Shown piece by piece: positions 23,101 through 32,604 of a stretch of DNA of 64,000 bases. Position 1 is the first letter of the stretch; each line of letters starts with the position of its first letter. A model generated the notes under the pieces. The model ran no database searches. It was given only the letters and a program-made list of their open reading frames with translations, and had not been told where the DNA came from. This stretch comes from Gordionus sp. m RMFG-2023. Lineage: Eukaryota > Nematomorpha > Gordioida > Chordodea > Parachordodidae. Made by a program: the position numbers and the translations under genes. The stretch is taken from NCBI RefSeq assembly GCF_954871325.1, contig NC_088776.1, forward strand, positions 54,578,569 through 54,642,568, read 5' to 3'.

Positions 23101-25100
23101 TGAATCAGAAATTAAGAATATCTTATGAGGGGTGATTCACAAATTTACTCCTTTTTTTCCTAAATTTTAAAATTTTTATAAAATATATTCATAAGGTATA
23201 TTAAGCACTATATACACAAACTAACTAATTAGCCCTCAACCTCGTTCTTGACGGGTTATTAGCTAGTATACATATATAAGACACTAAACTTTTTATAAAA
23301 AGATGAAAACATTAATTATTGCATTATAATTTGAATTATTTGCGATAATTAATATAATTGTAAAATTAAAAAAATAATAATTAATTAAAAATCACATTAC
23401 TTACATAATGATGGAAGGATTGAGTAGGTGGAAGGTGAGGCAGTAACCTGCGAACTGCAGGGGCAACGCGCGGGAAGAAGGCATGAAAATCGGGCTCGTG
23501 TTCTTCGGGAGTCAACGAAGTGTCGAATTCGGGAAAATAGTAATCCACTCCACCCCCTTCACTCACGTAATGCGAGTCCACGCGATCGGTCGAAACATCC
23601 GTACATCCATCATCCGATGATTGACTTCTACTCCGGTTAACGTAATGTTTCTCTATAGCGACTTGCCTATCTATCTGGGAATGGAGGCTAGACACCGAGG
23701 GCATCAAAACTTTGACCCGATTACGACCGAACCTAACACTTTCAGAATCGCGATCTTTAACGTGAGACAAATAATTATCCTGATTACCTAAGGAATCTGA
23801 GTCATTTTGCTTACTTAAGATCGCATTTTCTGTAGTATAATAAATTTAATTATATACAGCATTTTAGGTTGTTTTTTAACACTTAACAAAGTAAAAAAAC
23901 TCAATATTTTGGAAGTCCTTTTCAACCCCGTAAAATCGATAAACTCTACATAAAGGTAAATTAAATAAGAACAAACGGAAAAAGGGGAGAGGGAATTTAC
24001 TGGAATGAAAGAAAATTTATTAATTTTGATCTTTTTTCCTAATCTATTTTTTTTTAAACTTACGGTGTTCATGCAGAGTTCCGAATCTGAAACTAAAAAA
24101 AAAGATTCGAGTTGATAACATTTTTATTAAAAAAACACCGGGTTCCGGTTCTTATAAATTTTTTAAAGAGGGATATCTGGTTCTTCGAAATTTATCCCGG
24201 GTTCGAGGGTTCTGGTTGCCATACTCTGTGGTTATCGATTGATCAATATCTAACCCTAATTAAGTCTCATATCGAGCACTACAAAATATACTTTTAATTT
24301 TAAAACAAACTTTACCTATAATATCATTATTATTATTGCCGCATTCAGGTGGTAAATCCTTGTTGACATCCATTAAAGTAGTATTTACGCTGAGAGATTC
24401 TATATTATTGGCACTATTTTTTTGGCCATTGTGTGTGAGAGGGTCTTGGACGTGTTCCAGCGTATCGGCGACATCTAAGTACAGTGGGTCGAATTGGTTA
24501 GAATCGGCGAAAAAATGTTGAGAAGGCATTTCTTGGACGTTATTTTTACCCGATTTTTTGACTACCTTAGATTTAACCCTACCACCTCCTTGTTTGATAA
24601 TTCCATTCGTTTTCCTGCCAATTCGATTTAATGTTTAGAAAAAAAAAGTTTTTTGTGATGAATAAGTCGTTAACATAAGACCATCCCCTCTAACACAGCG
24701 GGTATGTCCGTAAGGATAAGCCTAGAAACTTTTAAATTAAAATGCACATAGGGTGTAGGGAACTCCATAAGATTGTTTGGCGGGTGGGTCCTGAAAATAT
24801 TGTTATGTATAGACCGATTCGTGGCAGAATTAAAATATCAATCCACCTTTCGATTTATATATCGATTTTGATTGTAAAAATAATATATATGCGATATATA
24901 GATTTTTTTTAAGAAACGACGGGTAAAATAGAAAATTACTTTTGATTCTTATTTTTGTTTTTGGGTGGATTTTCTTGATTCAAGTTGACGAATTTGGGAG
25001 CGGGCGAAGAGGGGCTTTTTACAGCGCGACCGTTATTATAACTTTTATTGATGGCGCTTGGAGGAGAATCGTTCCAATCAGATTTCGTCATTGTCATCAT
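8097..25100 (-). CDS. APBA: X11/Mint (LIN-10) adaptor protein, complete 16-exon gene
   Basis: Mint proteins are cytosolic adaptors that bind APP-family receptor tails through a PTB domain and Munc18, CASK or receptor partners through other regions, in synaptic and polarised membrane traffic. I assembled 16 coding exons: 25100-24940, 24614-24316, 23829-23405, 17346-17017, 16825-16671, 16480-16347, 16204-15963, 15660-15606, 15181-15039, 14356-14240, 13583-13434, 13339-13109, 12290-12078, 11202-11083, 8445-8305 and 8168-8097. Every junction has GT-AG and matching phase. The sum is 2988 nt, or 995 residues plus stop (human APBA1 is about 837). The first ATG follows an in-frame TAA. The PTB spans about residues 607-765, PDZ1 about 817-903, PDZ2 about 906-985, and the tail ends ETPNFI. 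The N-terminal 580 residues are low-complexity and acidic, as in the family. Exon boundaries 1-8 are inferred from phase and splice signals, while 9-16 are also supported by homology. Mobile elements sit only in introns, so the gene looks intact. Confidence 0.96.
8305..8445 (-). CDS. APBA: Mint exon 15, PDZ2
   Basis: 47 codons: [20 protein letters not shown] and [20 protein letters not shown], ending SIGE at donor GAG|GTATAT. If the donor is ignored, the frame runs on to a false end. The true continuation is the next exon. Confidence 0.97.
9688..9903. mobile_element. Miniature inverted-repeat element, family B (complete copy)
   Basis: A 216-bp imperfect palindrome. The left end is TAGTGTTCTTAAACGGCTCG and the right end is its near reverse complement, GAGCCGTTTAATAAACACTA. 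The flanking 8-mers TTTATAAA and TTTTTAAA match at 7 of 8, as expected for a hAT-type 8-bp target duplication. It lies in Mint intron 14. No coding capacity. Confidence 0.85.
11083..11202 (-). CDS. APBA: Mint exon 14, end of PDZ1 and start of PDZ2
   Basis: 40 codons: [20 protein letters not shown] and [16 protein letters not shown]. The acceptor is GTTTAG and the donor ACT|GTACTT. It matches the human [16 protein letters not shown] segment. Confidence 0.96.
11597..11852. mobile_element. Family B miniature element, diverged copy
   Basis: The right half (AAAATATTGAGTTATCCG, AAAATCGGCTCAAAAGGAGC) and inner left part (AATATTTTATCCAGAAAAAT) match family B. The termini are eroded. It lies in Mint intron 13. 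Confidence 0.7.
12078..12290 (-). CDS. APBA: Mint exon 13, PDZ1
   Basis: 71 codons with [40 protein letters not shown] and EACQARIK. The PDZ carboxylate-binding loop position and the GD-I-S-NG strand are intact. Phase is 0 at both ends. Confidence 0.97.
12936..13080. mobile_element. Family B miniature element, internally deleted copy
   Basis: It starts GTTGTTAAACGGGTTCGATT and ends AAAATCGAGCCGTTTAACAA. It is shorter than full copies. It lies in Mint intron 12, only about 30 bp from exon 12. Confidence 0.75.
13109..13339 (-). CDS. APBA: Mint exon 12, PTB helix and linker
   Basis: 77 codons. It opens with the C-terminal PTB helix ([20 protein letters not shown]) and continues with the linker [20 protein letters not shown] to PDZ1. 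The donor is AAGGAG|GTATTC. Confidence 0.97.
13434..13583 (-). CDS. APBA: Mint exon 11, PTB
   Basis: 50 codons encoding [20 protein letters not shown] and [10 protein letters not shown], near-identical in pattern to vertebrate Mint (MMDHPLRTISYIADIGNIVV). The donor is GAA|GTTCTA. Confidence 0.97.
13804..14010. repeat. About 102-bp imperfect tandem duplication in a Mint intron
   Basis: Two adjacent copies starting near 13804 and 13906 share CAAAAGCTTACAATG, GAATGAAAGCAAATCTTA and CACATTGAT. They differ at several places, so this duplication is older than the one at 5.6 kb. Confidence 0.8.
14240..14356 (-). CDS. APBA: Mint exon 10, PTB
   Basis: 39 codons encoding [20 protein letters not shown] and LNTNLQ, closely matching the human [15 protein letters not shown] segment. 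The acceptor is TTCTAAG and the donor CTTCAG|GTAATT. Confidence 0.95.
15039..15181 (-). CDS. APBA: Mint exon 9, start of PTB domain
   Basis: It encodes [20 protein letters not shown] and [11 protein letters not shown]. The words GV-F-A-YLGST and QAREAV are hallmark N-terminal PTB strand and helix sequences of the X11 family. The donor is CAAG|GTAATC. Confidence 0.95.
15606..15660 (-). CDS. APBA: Mint exon 8 (55-nt micro-exon)
   Basis: The acceptor is ATATCAG and the donor GAAG|GTCATT. It encodes [18 protein letters not shown] and supplies the phase-1 base that exon 9 needs. A short exon just before the PTB would be a natural place for alternative splicing, but that is inference. Confidence 0.8.
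15963..16204 (-). CDS. APBA: Mint exon 7
   Basis: The acceptor is TTATTACAG|GG and the donor TTCGAG|GTCTG. It encodes a Lys/Glu-rich coil followed by the acidic, Ser-rich [20 protein letters not shown] and a [12 protein letters not shown] stretch. Confidence 0.88.
16347..16480 (-). CDS. APBA: Mint exon 6
   Basis: It encodes [20 protein letters not shown] and [20 protein letters not shown], a charged helical stretch. The acceptor is ATTTAG|T and the donor GATG|GTTTTT. It joins exons 5 and 7 in phase. Confidence 0.87.
16671..16825 (-). CDS. APBA: Mint exon 5
   Basis: The acceptor CTTTGCCTATGCAG is strong and the donor is ATG|GTAATT. It encodes [20 protein letters not shown] to EEDPIWTK. The last word resembles the E-x-I-W-V-x-R type CASK-binding motif of Mint1, though degenerate. 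A functional role is speculative. Confidence 0.87.
17017..17346 (-). CDS. APBA: Mint exon 4
   Basis: 110 codons in phase 0 at both ends. It encodes [20 protein letters not shown], then [20 protein letters not shown] with a PPPY motif (a possible WW-domain ligand). The acceptor is the weak CCAAAG, the only AG that keeps phase after the upstream in-frame stop. Confidence 0.88.
18774..19211 (-). pseudogene. Helitron helicase C-terminal part, left copy
   Basis: It encodes [60 protein letters not shown] and [20 protein letters not shown], then FSHGDLYV. These are standard Helitron/Pif1 helicase motifs, including the SQG motif. The frame is open for 145 codons but is cut off from the upstream helicase motifs by stops. 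Confidence 0.95.
19289..19852 (-). pseudogene. Helitron Rep-helicase linker region, left copy
   Basis: The minus frame contains [20 protein letters not shown] and [20 protein letters not shown] with [13 protein letters not shown], matching the conserved segment before the Helitron helicase Walker A motif. The equivalent words recur on the plus strand at 20.88-21.4 kb. Confidence 0.88.
20116..20370 (-). pseudogene. Helitron Rep domain, first part, left copy
   Basis: The minus strand reads [40 protein letters not shown] and [11 protein letters not shown]. This is the HUH-region signature of Helitron Rep (EFxKRGLPHAH), with the last histidine replaced by Tyr. This segment has no counterpart in the right copy. 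Confidence 0.9.
20375..20640 (+). pseudogene. Helitron Rep domain, second part, right copy
   Basis: The plus strand reads [20 protein letters not shown], then [20 protein letters not shown] and [20 protein letters not shown]. In intact Helitrons this follows directly after the segment that survives only in the left copy. Confidence 0.92.
21230..22560 (+). pseudogene. Helitron helicase, right copy
   Basis: It carries a Walker A remnant ([12 protein letters not shown] near 21415), [20 protein letters not shown] and the Walker B region [10 protein letters not shown] at 21650. [20 protein letters not shown] and [20 protein letters not shown] follow at 22.2-22.35 kb. Stops and shifts break it throughout. 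Confidence 0.9.
23405..23829 (-). CDS. APBA: Mint exon 3, acidic N-terminal region
   Basis: The acceptor is ACTACAG and the donor the consensus TAT|GTAAGT. It encodes about 141 residues including [20 protein letters not shown], an aromatic/acidic stretch in the part of the protein where mammalian Mints carry the Munc18-binding region. That assignment is by position only. The following intron holds the composite Helitron. Confidence 0.9.
24316..24614 (-). CDS. APBA: Mint exon 2
   Basis: The acceptor is TTGGCAG|G and the donor ATAG|GTAAAG. It encodes a basic stretch ([20 protein letters not shown]) followed by an acidic disordered one ([20 protein letters not shown]). Length 299 nt keeps the frame with exons 1 and 3. 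Confidence 0.88.
24940..25100 (-). CDS. APBA: Mint exon 1 (start codon)
   Basis: It begins [23 protein letters not shown] lies directly upstream in frame, so translation starts at one of the clustered ATGs. The exon ends at AA|GTAATT in phase 2. The Ser/Pro/Asn/Lys-rich composition suggests disorder. An acceptor-like TTTTAG lies just upstream, so a separate 5' UTR exon is possible. Confidence 0.85.
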
Positions 25101-27300
25101 TTAAAAAATCCCCAACCTCTAAAAGAATGAGTCTATATTCTATTTCGGGATTCCATCATTAATAAGTTCTGAATTCATTTTATTTCGCATATAAGGAAAT
25201 GAATTAAATAAAATATAAATATTTAAAATGTTAAATTTAAATAAAACTTGTTATTTAATTTTTCTTTTAAATTTCTATTTAAAAAAAAAATTGAGATTGA
25301 GCAATGATTGGAAAAGGATGGGTTAATAATGTTCATAATTATAAAATCATCAAAAAAATAATTTCTTCCCTCGAATCTGATACAATTGAAAAAAAATTTT
25401 ATAATTAAATTTGAAAATCATTTTTATATTTAATAATTTTTTTAAATTAATTAATTTTAAATATATAAAATTGTTTTAATATTTTAATATAAATAATATT
25501 TTTAATAATAATTGAAACATTAGAGTTATATCAATAATCAGTAGTTTTAAAAAAAAATTATAAAAAAAAATTTTAATTTTAGTTATGATCTTTTTTAATC
25601 ATTAAAATAAAATAAAATGTCTTAAAGATAAGGCATATTGAGACAGTTAACAAAATGGAAAGACATCGCTATTTCGATTCGAGTCCAAAGCATACTAAAC
25701 TCCGGTTATTTCGGGCCGGATCGGAAAATTCGAGCCTCGACAAAACTTTAAAAAAAATATTTTGTTTTCCTAAAATGTTTTCGTATATACATATATATTT
25801 ATTGTTCCCCTCGAATAACACAAAATTTAATTCTTAATTTTCCCCTTTCGTTGAAGATATCATACTTAGTGTTGTCAAACGGCTCGATTTTAGATTAATA
25901 TTTTAGCCAAAATAATTTTTCGCAAGCCTCGAAATTTAAAAAAACCCCAATAACGACCGGAGCTATGTATTATCATTACCCCATTATATTATGGTTCGCG
26001 AGAGGTAATACTCGCACTATTTCTAAGAGGTCATGATGAAATGGTTTGTGAAATTATTCCGATATCTCAGTATCGGTTCAGGATCTAAAGAGAAATTTTT
26101 GTAAAATTTTTAGGTTAACAGTAGAAATCGATAAATAAATTAATATTTGTCTGTAAGACTAAAAAAAAATTATGTTTTGAAAATTCATCATAAAATATGT
26201 CTCGGGAGTCAATAAATTTATTTGTAAAATAATTTTAAAAATAAATTTGTAAGGAGTTGGGGAAGAATTTCGCGATATTCCTTGTGGAGGGAAAATAATT
26301 TGTAAGAATGTGGAATGTTTGGGGTAAAAGCCAAAAAAAAAAAAAATATAAGTATAAAAATAGGATAATAAATGAGATCAGCGTTAATTCAGCATCAGAC
26401 CATGAAGATTTCGCGCTTGCGCATTCAGGTCGAAAAACAAAATATTTTCTTATTTCGATCACAAGGTGAGTGCCGGAAATAGAAAAATCAGAATAATTGA
26501 GGTGCATCGCGTGACGATATGCGCAAATTAAGCGTGCGTTTTGCCGTACTTTCTAAAAAATTTTTAAAAAAAGGTAACGCAATCCTTGTTTAAATTGAGG
26601 CAAGGATAATAATTTTATATTTTATAAAAAAATGGAGTAAATTGAACAAAAAAAAATGGGGACTTGAAATATAAAAAGGTAATTGAAAAGAAAGCCAGCC
26701 AGTTTGCATTTTTTTTTAAAAAAAAAAGGCTTCGAGCGCCAAAACGACATGTCCAATTTGTGCGATATCATTTGATTTATATTATTCGCGTTCGCAAACG
26801 TGGCGTTTGAAATCCTCAATTTGTGCGTTAATTTTTTGATTACGATTCTCCTTCATAGTGGAGCCATTTTTTTTTTATGAAAAGCGAAACTCTCGATTTC
26901 GGGAAATCGAAACTAGTTTAAATTTTAAACCTTCGACCAGACTTGAAAATGTGAATTTTTTAATCTGGGATTGAGCTCTGCAGGCCGGGCTTTTAAAAAA
27001 AAATGCAAAAAATAATTTTTTTTTAAATTAAAATTTCGGGTAGAGTAGATTAAAAAAAAAATTCACTTCGAAGTGTTCCAATATAGGCGCGTCCAAACGA
27101 ACGTAATTTTCGCGGATCTTTGTCCGATATATATTATGACCGAGCCAAACCGATCCGAGGGGGGGGGGAGACCTGAACGAACTCGGCCAACCTTTTATTA
27201 ATGAATTATTTTAAAAAAATTGATTTATAATTTTAAAAAATGGCGAAATCAATATTTTAGCCAAGACAAATATTACCGAAGCCTTAAAATTTCGAAAGAG
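25101..27300. promoter_or_regulatory. Upstream region of the Mint gene, with CpG-richer patches
   Basis: No coding gene was established. CpG-bearing patches at about 26390-26540 (including GCGCTTGCGCA, close to an NRF-1-like site, and a plus-strand consensus donor CAAG|GTGAGT at about 26465) and 26730-26830 stand out in the AT-rich background. They could mark a promoter or 5' UTR exons. A short plus frame at 25655 (MERHRYFDSSPKHTKLRLFR) has no recognised family. Assignment to Mint is positional only. Confidence 0.3.
25868..25990. mobile_element. Family B miniature element, left-end fragment
   Basis: TAGTGTTGTCAAACGGCTCG is followed by AATATTTTAGCCAAAATAAT and CGCAAGCCTCGAAATTT. The right half is missing. 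Confidence 0.7.
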
Positions 27301-27310
27301 GGCCTCTTTC
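27236..27310. mobile_element. Family B inner fragment
   Basis: The words AATATTTTAGCCAAGACAAA and TATTACCGAAGCCTTAAAATT match the interior of family B. The ends are lost. Confidence 0.5.
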
Positions 27311-27319
27311 TGCCTTGTT

Positions 27320-29330
27320 TTAATGAAATCTCGATGAGTTTAGGGAATAACCGTTTTGTATAAAATTCAGATCTCACCTTTTTTTTAATAAAAAACAATC
27401 CCTTTTTATAAACAACATTACCTTTTTATTTAGTCCCAAAAATTTCATTTAAAAATTAAAATTATATTTCACATTATTATAATATGAAAAGGTTTTAATT
27501 AACCTTTTTTTTTATCGCGACTCTTTCGATACACGCGACAAAAAATATTAAGAGGCGTTAAAATTTCAAGGTCTAATGGATAATTTTTAAAAATAAAATT
27601 TTTTATAACTTTTATGACAAAATTTAATGAATTTAAATGCTATAAATTATTATTTTTTTAAAAAATAAATTCATAAATATATATTATATTTATAAAACAT
27701 AAAACACTTTTCCACAAAATAAAATAGCTCCAAGGTATAACTTATTATACTCATCAAAAAAAAGAAGAGATTAAGGCAAAATTTATAAGGTAAAAAATAA
27801 ATAAATAATTAACATAAAAATATTATAATATTATAATATTAAGATATCTAACATGCTTCGTGCACGATTACTCTTCTAGAATATTTTTCACCCTTGTTTT
27901 TTTATTTTGATATCCGGGATAAAAAAAAACTTGGCTGTTTAAAAAGGACTAGTGCAAAACCTATTTTATGAAATGCTCCCTTTACCCAAATATGGAAAAA
28001 CTCTAAGGAAAGGGTAGAGTTGGATAGGTCCTTCGGGATGCGGATTTACAAGTATCTTATTTAAAATATCCCAAAAGAGATACAAAAATGTAAACTCTCA
28101 TATCTTTGGGCCAAATAAGGAGTATCTAGAACTTTTTTTATGAATAGGTGGTTTAGTTATCCCCTTCCGCACAATGAAATATATGAGTCGATGAGAAAGT
28201 CAAGAAAAACTTTCATGATAAATAGGGAATTTTTTTTTAAAAAAAAATCCGGGTTTAAAAATAAAACTTTAAAAAAGACGAGCGCTATGGACCTAAAAAT
28301 ATTTATATTTTTTTTTACAAGTTCGATTAATGGGGAGAAAAAAATATGAAGCCGGGCTAAAATTATGATCTCTTGGAGAGCTCTCGTTTTCTATAACATA
28401 TTAAAGTAACGAATCATAAAATATTAGCTATAAACGACTAACAACAACGCTCTTAAAGTCTTTTGGTGCACGATTATTAATAATTTAAGAAGAGTATAGA
28501 TTATTCATATTAGCTTCTACTATTCGAACACGAGGAAAACCTCTTCGTCAACGCATCATTTCGATACGTTTCTGAATAGGGATTAAATGTAAAAAAAATA
28601 CAAACCAGGAAATCGAGACTTTTCCTCGAAAGACAAAATCTCCTGGTGTGTCAATATCAAAGACGGCTTATATTTATTCCCTCCCCCCCCCCTTCCTCTA
28701 GGCAGACTTTTGTTATTTGAGGGGGAGGGGGGAGGTAATAATATTCATCAATTTGACTCCAACTATTTATAAGAGAAAATTCAAGATTTAAAAAATTATA
28801 TAAAATTGACATTTTAAAAGGAAAATATAAAATTAAACTTTAAATGCTTATTATTTTTTTTACATTTTTTACAAAAAAATGGAGTAAAGAAATGGATGGC
28901 GGAGACACATACAGAAGCAAAATTTTTATTTTGTTTTTTTAATAAAAAATATATCTTTCACTGACCCTTCCTTATAAATATTATTATATAAGTACTGTAA
29001 AAAAATAAAATAAAAATTATATAAAAAAAATCAATAGTAATAAAAATAAAATATATTATATATATTTTATTTTTTTAAAAAATGTGGTGATAATTCATTC
29101 GCCTTTCGCTTCGAATATCGATAATTTAAATTTTTATCATTTCCTTTCAAGCTTGACAAAAATATCGTTTTTTTTAATTTTTGCTTATTGCGATAAATAT
29201 ATTTTAATTATGACATGATGTTATTTATATTTCTAAATCTTTATTTATTTTATAAGGGAATTGATGAATGAAAAGATAACTAGGAAAATATAATGGGCTA
29301 CTAAGTCTACTTTCTCTTACTCTTACTCTT
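27320..29330. other. Intergenic, no gene recognised
   Basis: AT-rich with homopolymer runs, including a C run near 28682-28692 followed by a G-rich stretch at 28720-28735. A GC-richer patch at 28500-28660 gave no convincing frame on either strand. Confidence 0.4.
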
Positions 29331-29336
29331 AACAAT

Positions 29337-29750
29337 ATATAGCGTTAGCGTCAATATGTTCTTTCCGGCAATGTGTTATTTTTTTTTTCAACTTTAAATC
29401 ATATTTATGAGAGCGTTTTTCAAAATTTAAGAATCTTATATTATCGGAAATGTATGCCGTCATGTTTGGAATACCTTCCCTATAAATTTCAGACAATTTT
29501 TCCATGAACTTTTGAACTTAGTATAATATTTATTATTAAATTTTCCATATATTTTTTATATAAATTATAAATGACTCAAAAGGTTAACATCAAAATTGTC
29601 TACAATTCATTAGATAGGTATATTCCAAACATGATAGAATATATAAACCGGGAAAATCAGATTTTTAAATATTAAAAAACGCGCTCAAAAAATGATTTAA
29701 ACTTATAAAAATAATACATTGCCGGAAAAAACTCGTTGACGCTAACATAT
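29337..29750. mobile_element. About 410-bp palindromic element, family C
   Basis: Long imperfect terminal inverted repeats: GTTAGCGTCAA with TTTCCGGCAATGTGTTATTT on the left, ATACATTGCCGGAAAAAACT with TTGACGCTAAC on the right. Inner words such as GTCATGTTTGGAATA also pair with TATTCCAAACATGA. It is flanked by AT repeats, so a target duplication cannot be read. It is non-coding and looks like a MITE. It abuts a family A copy. Confidence 0.8.
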
Positions 29751-29758
29751 ATATATAT

Positions 29759-29981
29759 CCGAAACCTGCAGAGGTACCATTTGCACGGTTCGGCCCGAAT
29801 TTTTTAAAAATAGATTTTATTTATTTTTACTTTTTATAGACAATAATGGCGATTTAAAATATTCGGTTTCGGCCCGGGTATTTTTTTTAAAACAAATATT
29901 TTAGGACCGGCTCGGATATATTTCCATTTTAAAAAATTAAAATATTACCCAGTCCCGTGTACCCGGGCCTCCAAGTCTCTG
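29759..29981. mobile_element. Family A miniature element (hAT-like), complete copy
   Basis: 223 bp. The left end is CCGAAACCTGCAGAGGTACC (degenerate from CAGAGACCTGCAG) and the right end is CCTCCAAGTCTCTG. The interior has the family's GC-rich CGGCCCGGGT words. ATATATAT on both sides fits an 8-bp target duplication but is uninformative in AT-repeat context. Confidence 0.8.
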
Positions 29982-30904
29982 ATATATATATATATACAAT
30001 TATCATATTTTAATATTAAAATCTTCAAAATCTTTGCACATCTATATTAGGTTAATTATTTTAAAATGCTTAAAATGCCAAAACCTTAATATAGAAGTTT
30101 GAATGAGATATAAGTTTTAAAATAGGGGTGAGTATGGCCCGCCCAACTACATGCGTTATTTTTTTATTTTTGTTTTTAACTTACTAATCAAGAAGGGTAA
30201 ATTTATTCTTAAAATATATTATATTTTTTAAATAAATTGGAAGCGTTTACAAATATTTGTGGGATGTTTACAAAACATTGTTAGCTTGTTTCGTTATTAG
30301 GCGGTGTCATATAATTTTTAATCGAGTTTTAAGAAAAAGTTATAAAAATTGAATTATATCAAGTAACATGTTGGAAAATCAAAATCATAAAATGAAGGGA
30401 TCATTCAACATTCATTCCTGACTTGTAATATTTTCAGAAAATTAAAATTCTGGACCTGGCTCAAAAAATTAATACTTGGGGCAGATTAGATGATTTTGTC
30501 AAACAGCTCAATTTGAGCTGATTTGTAAAAACGGATTTTGTAAAATAATATATTATTTATAATTTAATATTTAAGGCGTTATATTGTTACTCGATAATTG
30601 GTCATTTTATTATGTTTATTTTGAGTTTAAAAGTTAATTGTTTAAAAAAGAAAAAAATATATATAAAAAGGAAATTTTTTATATAATAATTAGATTGAAA
30701 TCTCTTGAATAATATACTATCATTGTGTCACCATCAATTCTATATCCAAAACCGTTCCCATATATCATATTATTATCGACTCAAACCCCAACGTTAGTGT
30801 AAGCCCCCCCCCTTGCAACAGGCTAACTTAATATTTTAAACTGGAAAATATTGCCTGCCTCTAGATTTCGTGAATATATTCCAAACATTTTTATCAACTT
30901 GTGT

Positions 30905-31127
30905 TGTTAAATGACTCGATTTGAGCTGAATTCTATAAACGACTAATTCAATATTTCATCCAGAAAAATATTGTGCAAACCTCGAGACTTTGCTCAGAGA
31001 TAGCCAAAAGGTTTGGAAATCTATTAGGGGAATCTCGATACTTAAGCAATATTTTCTGGCTGATATTGAGTTAGTCGTTTTTGAAAATCAGCTCAAATTG
31101 AGAGGTTTAACAATATTAGTTGCTACA
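30905..31127. mobile_element. Family B miniature element, near-complete copy
   Basis: The left end is GTGTTGTTAAATGACTCGAT and the right end GAGAGGTTTAACAATATTAG. Inner CCAGAAAAATATTGTGCAAA mirrors AGCAATATTTTCTGGCTGAT. Another short family B scrap lies just upstream at 30820-30890. Confidence 0.8.
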
Positions 31128-31462
31128 AGGTTAGAAATGGGGAGAAAAAAATCAAATCCAAGCTGGATTATTTAAAAAAATTGACCTCTGCTAGCCTCCA
31201 ATATTTTTAGGAAATCACGTGATCCACTTAAACAGTGATTGACATTTATAAAGCTAATTTTTTTTGTTGAAACATTAGAATTTTTAATAGGTAAATTATA
31301 ATACCCCCCCCCCCCACCCACCCACAAAAGCAAAATTTTCTATTTATAATCATCATAGAAGGGAAAAATAAATTATAAATAATTTTGATTTCAAAATTCC
31401 TTAGTTAGTACATATCAACTGAAGGTATTAAGTTCTATAAGACATCCCAAATATTTTTGGAA

Positions 31463-31625
31463 TTAGTGTTGTTTTGAGTCAATTTAAACAACTAACTTAC
31501 TTGATATTTTAGTATTACTTAAGCCTCAAGATTTTGCTAATAAATGTTCACACCTTTATGTCATGATCTATGAGCAAAATCTTATTTTTTTGGCTAAAAT
31601 ATTGATTATAATTTTTCTAGGACTA
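31463..31625. mobile_element. Family B miniature element, eroded copy
   Basis: AGTGTTGTTTTGAGTC, then AATTTAAACAACTAACTTAC, and later GGCTAAAATATTGATT match family B. The right terminus is lost. Confidence 0.6.
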
Positions 31626-32604
31626 AAATAAAACAATTAATGATTTTTACATTATTTACCTTTATAAAAATGACTTTAATTTAATAAATAAAAAATCTAG
31701 GGCGGTGGCCATGCCTAATTAAGAGTTGGGCCTTCTTGACCAGTTTAAAAAAAACATTTTAAAATACTAGTACAAGTTGGCCCAAAAAACTGAGATGGCA
31801 GTATTATATTACAAAAGATAATGTTGATATATTACAATGATACATCAAAAACTTAAGACAAATAAATTTATTATACATATAGCATGATTATTAATTGAAA
31901 ACTAATTTATCATATTAAAATTCACAATATTATATAACTCTTCATGCTTATAATAGTAATATTGATTTTTGTATAAATAGAAAATAATCTATCATAGCAA
32001 TACATCTCTTTATAACCATTTTTTAAATTTTAAAGAAAATACAGCACCCTTTCCAAATCAGTATATATAAATATGGAGGAAAAATAAAATAAAAATTTAT
32101 TCTTATAAGCTAAATGAATTATATTTTTTAAAGATTTTCATAAGGAAAAAATATGAAGCTTACCTAATGTGTGTATAGTTTTGAATAATTTAGTTTTTAT
32201 ACTAATAACTGGCTGCTAATAATATATTTTCAAAAATAGATTTTGATATATTAAATTATAAATTTTAGATTTTAATAATCACATAGACCTAATGGATTGC
32301 AAGCAAATATTTTATTAAAATTTTAAAAAAATTTTAAATCTATTGGTAAATCAGATGTTCGACATGATCAATATTAAGCGAAACATCAAATTTGACAGTT
32401 GGTTCTCAAGTATTTTTACGTTAAAATGTAAATATTAATTTATATAATAAATAACAAATTTTTTGAATACAGTATAAAAAAATTATTTATTTAATCCGGA
32501 TAGGAGGCAATAAATGGTTGGAGATACTCATAATTTAGGCAATTTCATTAAATGAATGCATTGCCATATGAAATCCAATGCATAGGAATTACAAGTCATT
32601 GTAA

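Larger units (their letters stand above)
18103..23266. mobile_element. Composite head-to-head Helitron in Mint intron 3
   Basis: Two Helitron copies lie in opposite orientation and join near 20370. Both outer ends carry the Helitron 3' terminus: GACGGGTTATTAGCTAA on the minus strand (CTAA at 18103-18106) and GACGGGTTATTAGCTAG on the plus strand (CTAG at 23263-23266). Each has the expected CTRR followed by T, and a short AACCC/GGGTT hairpin just before it. The arms (about 18.1-20.1 and 20.64-23.27 kb) are inverted copies of each other with many differences. The left copy has the first part of the Rep protein but lacks the next part. The right copy starts exactly with the part the left one lacks. 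Both continue into the Pif1-like helicase. All coding frames are broken. Confidence 0.95.

Noticed and set aside
23428-23640. Plus-strand frame opposite Mint exon 3
   Set aside because: Shadow of a higher-GC exon. The minus frame fits splice phase and length.
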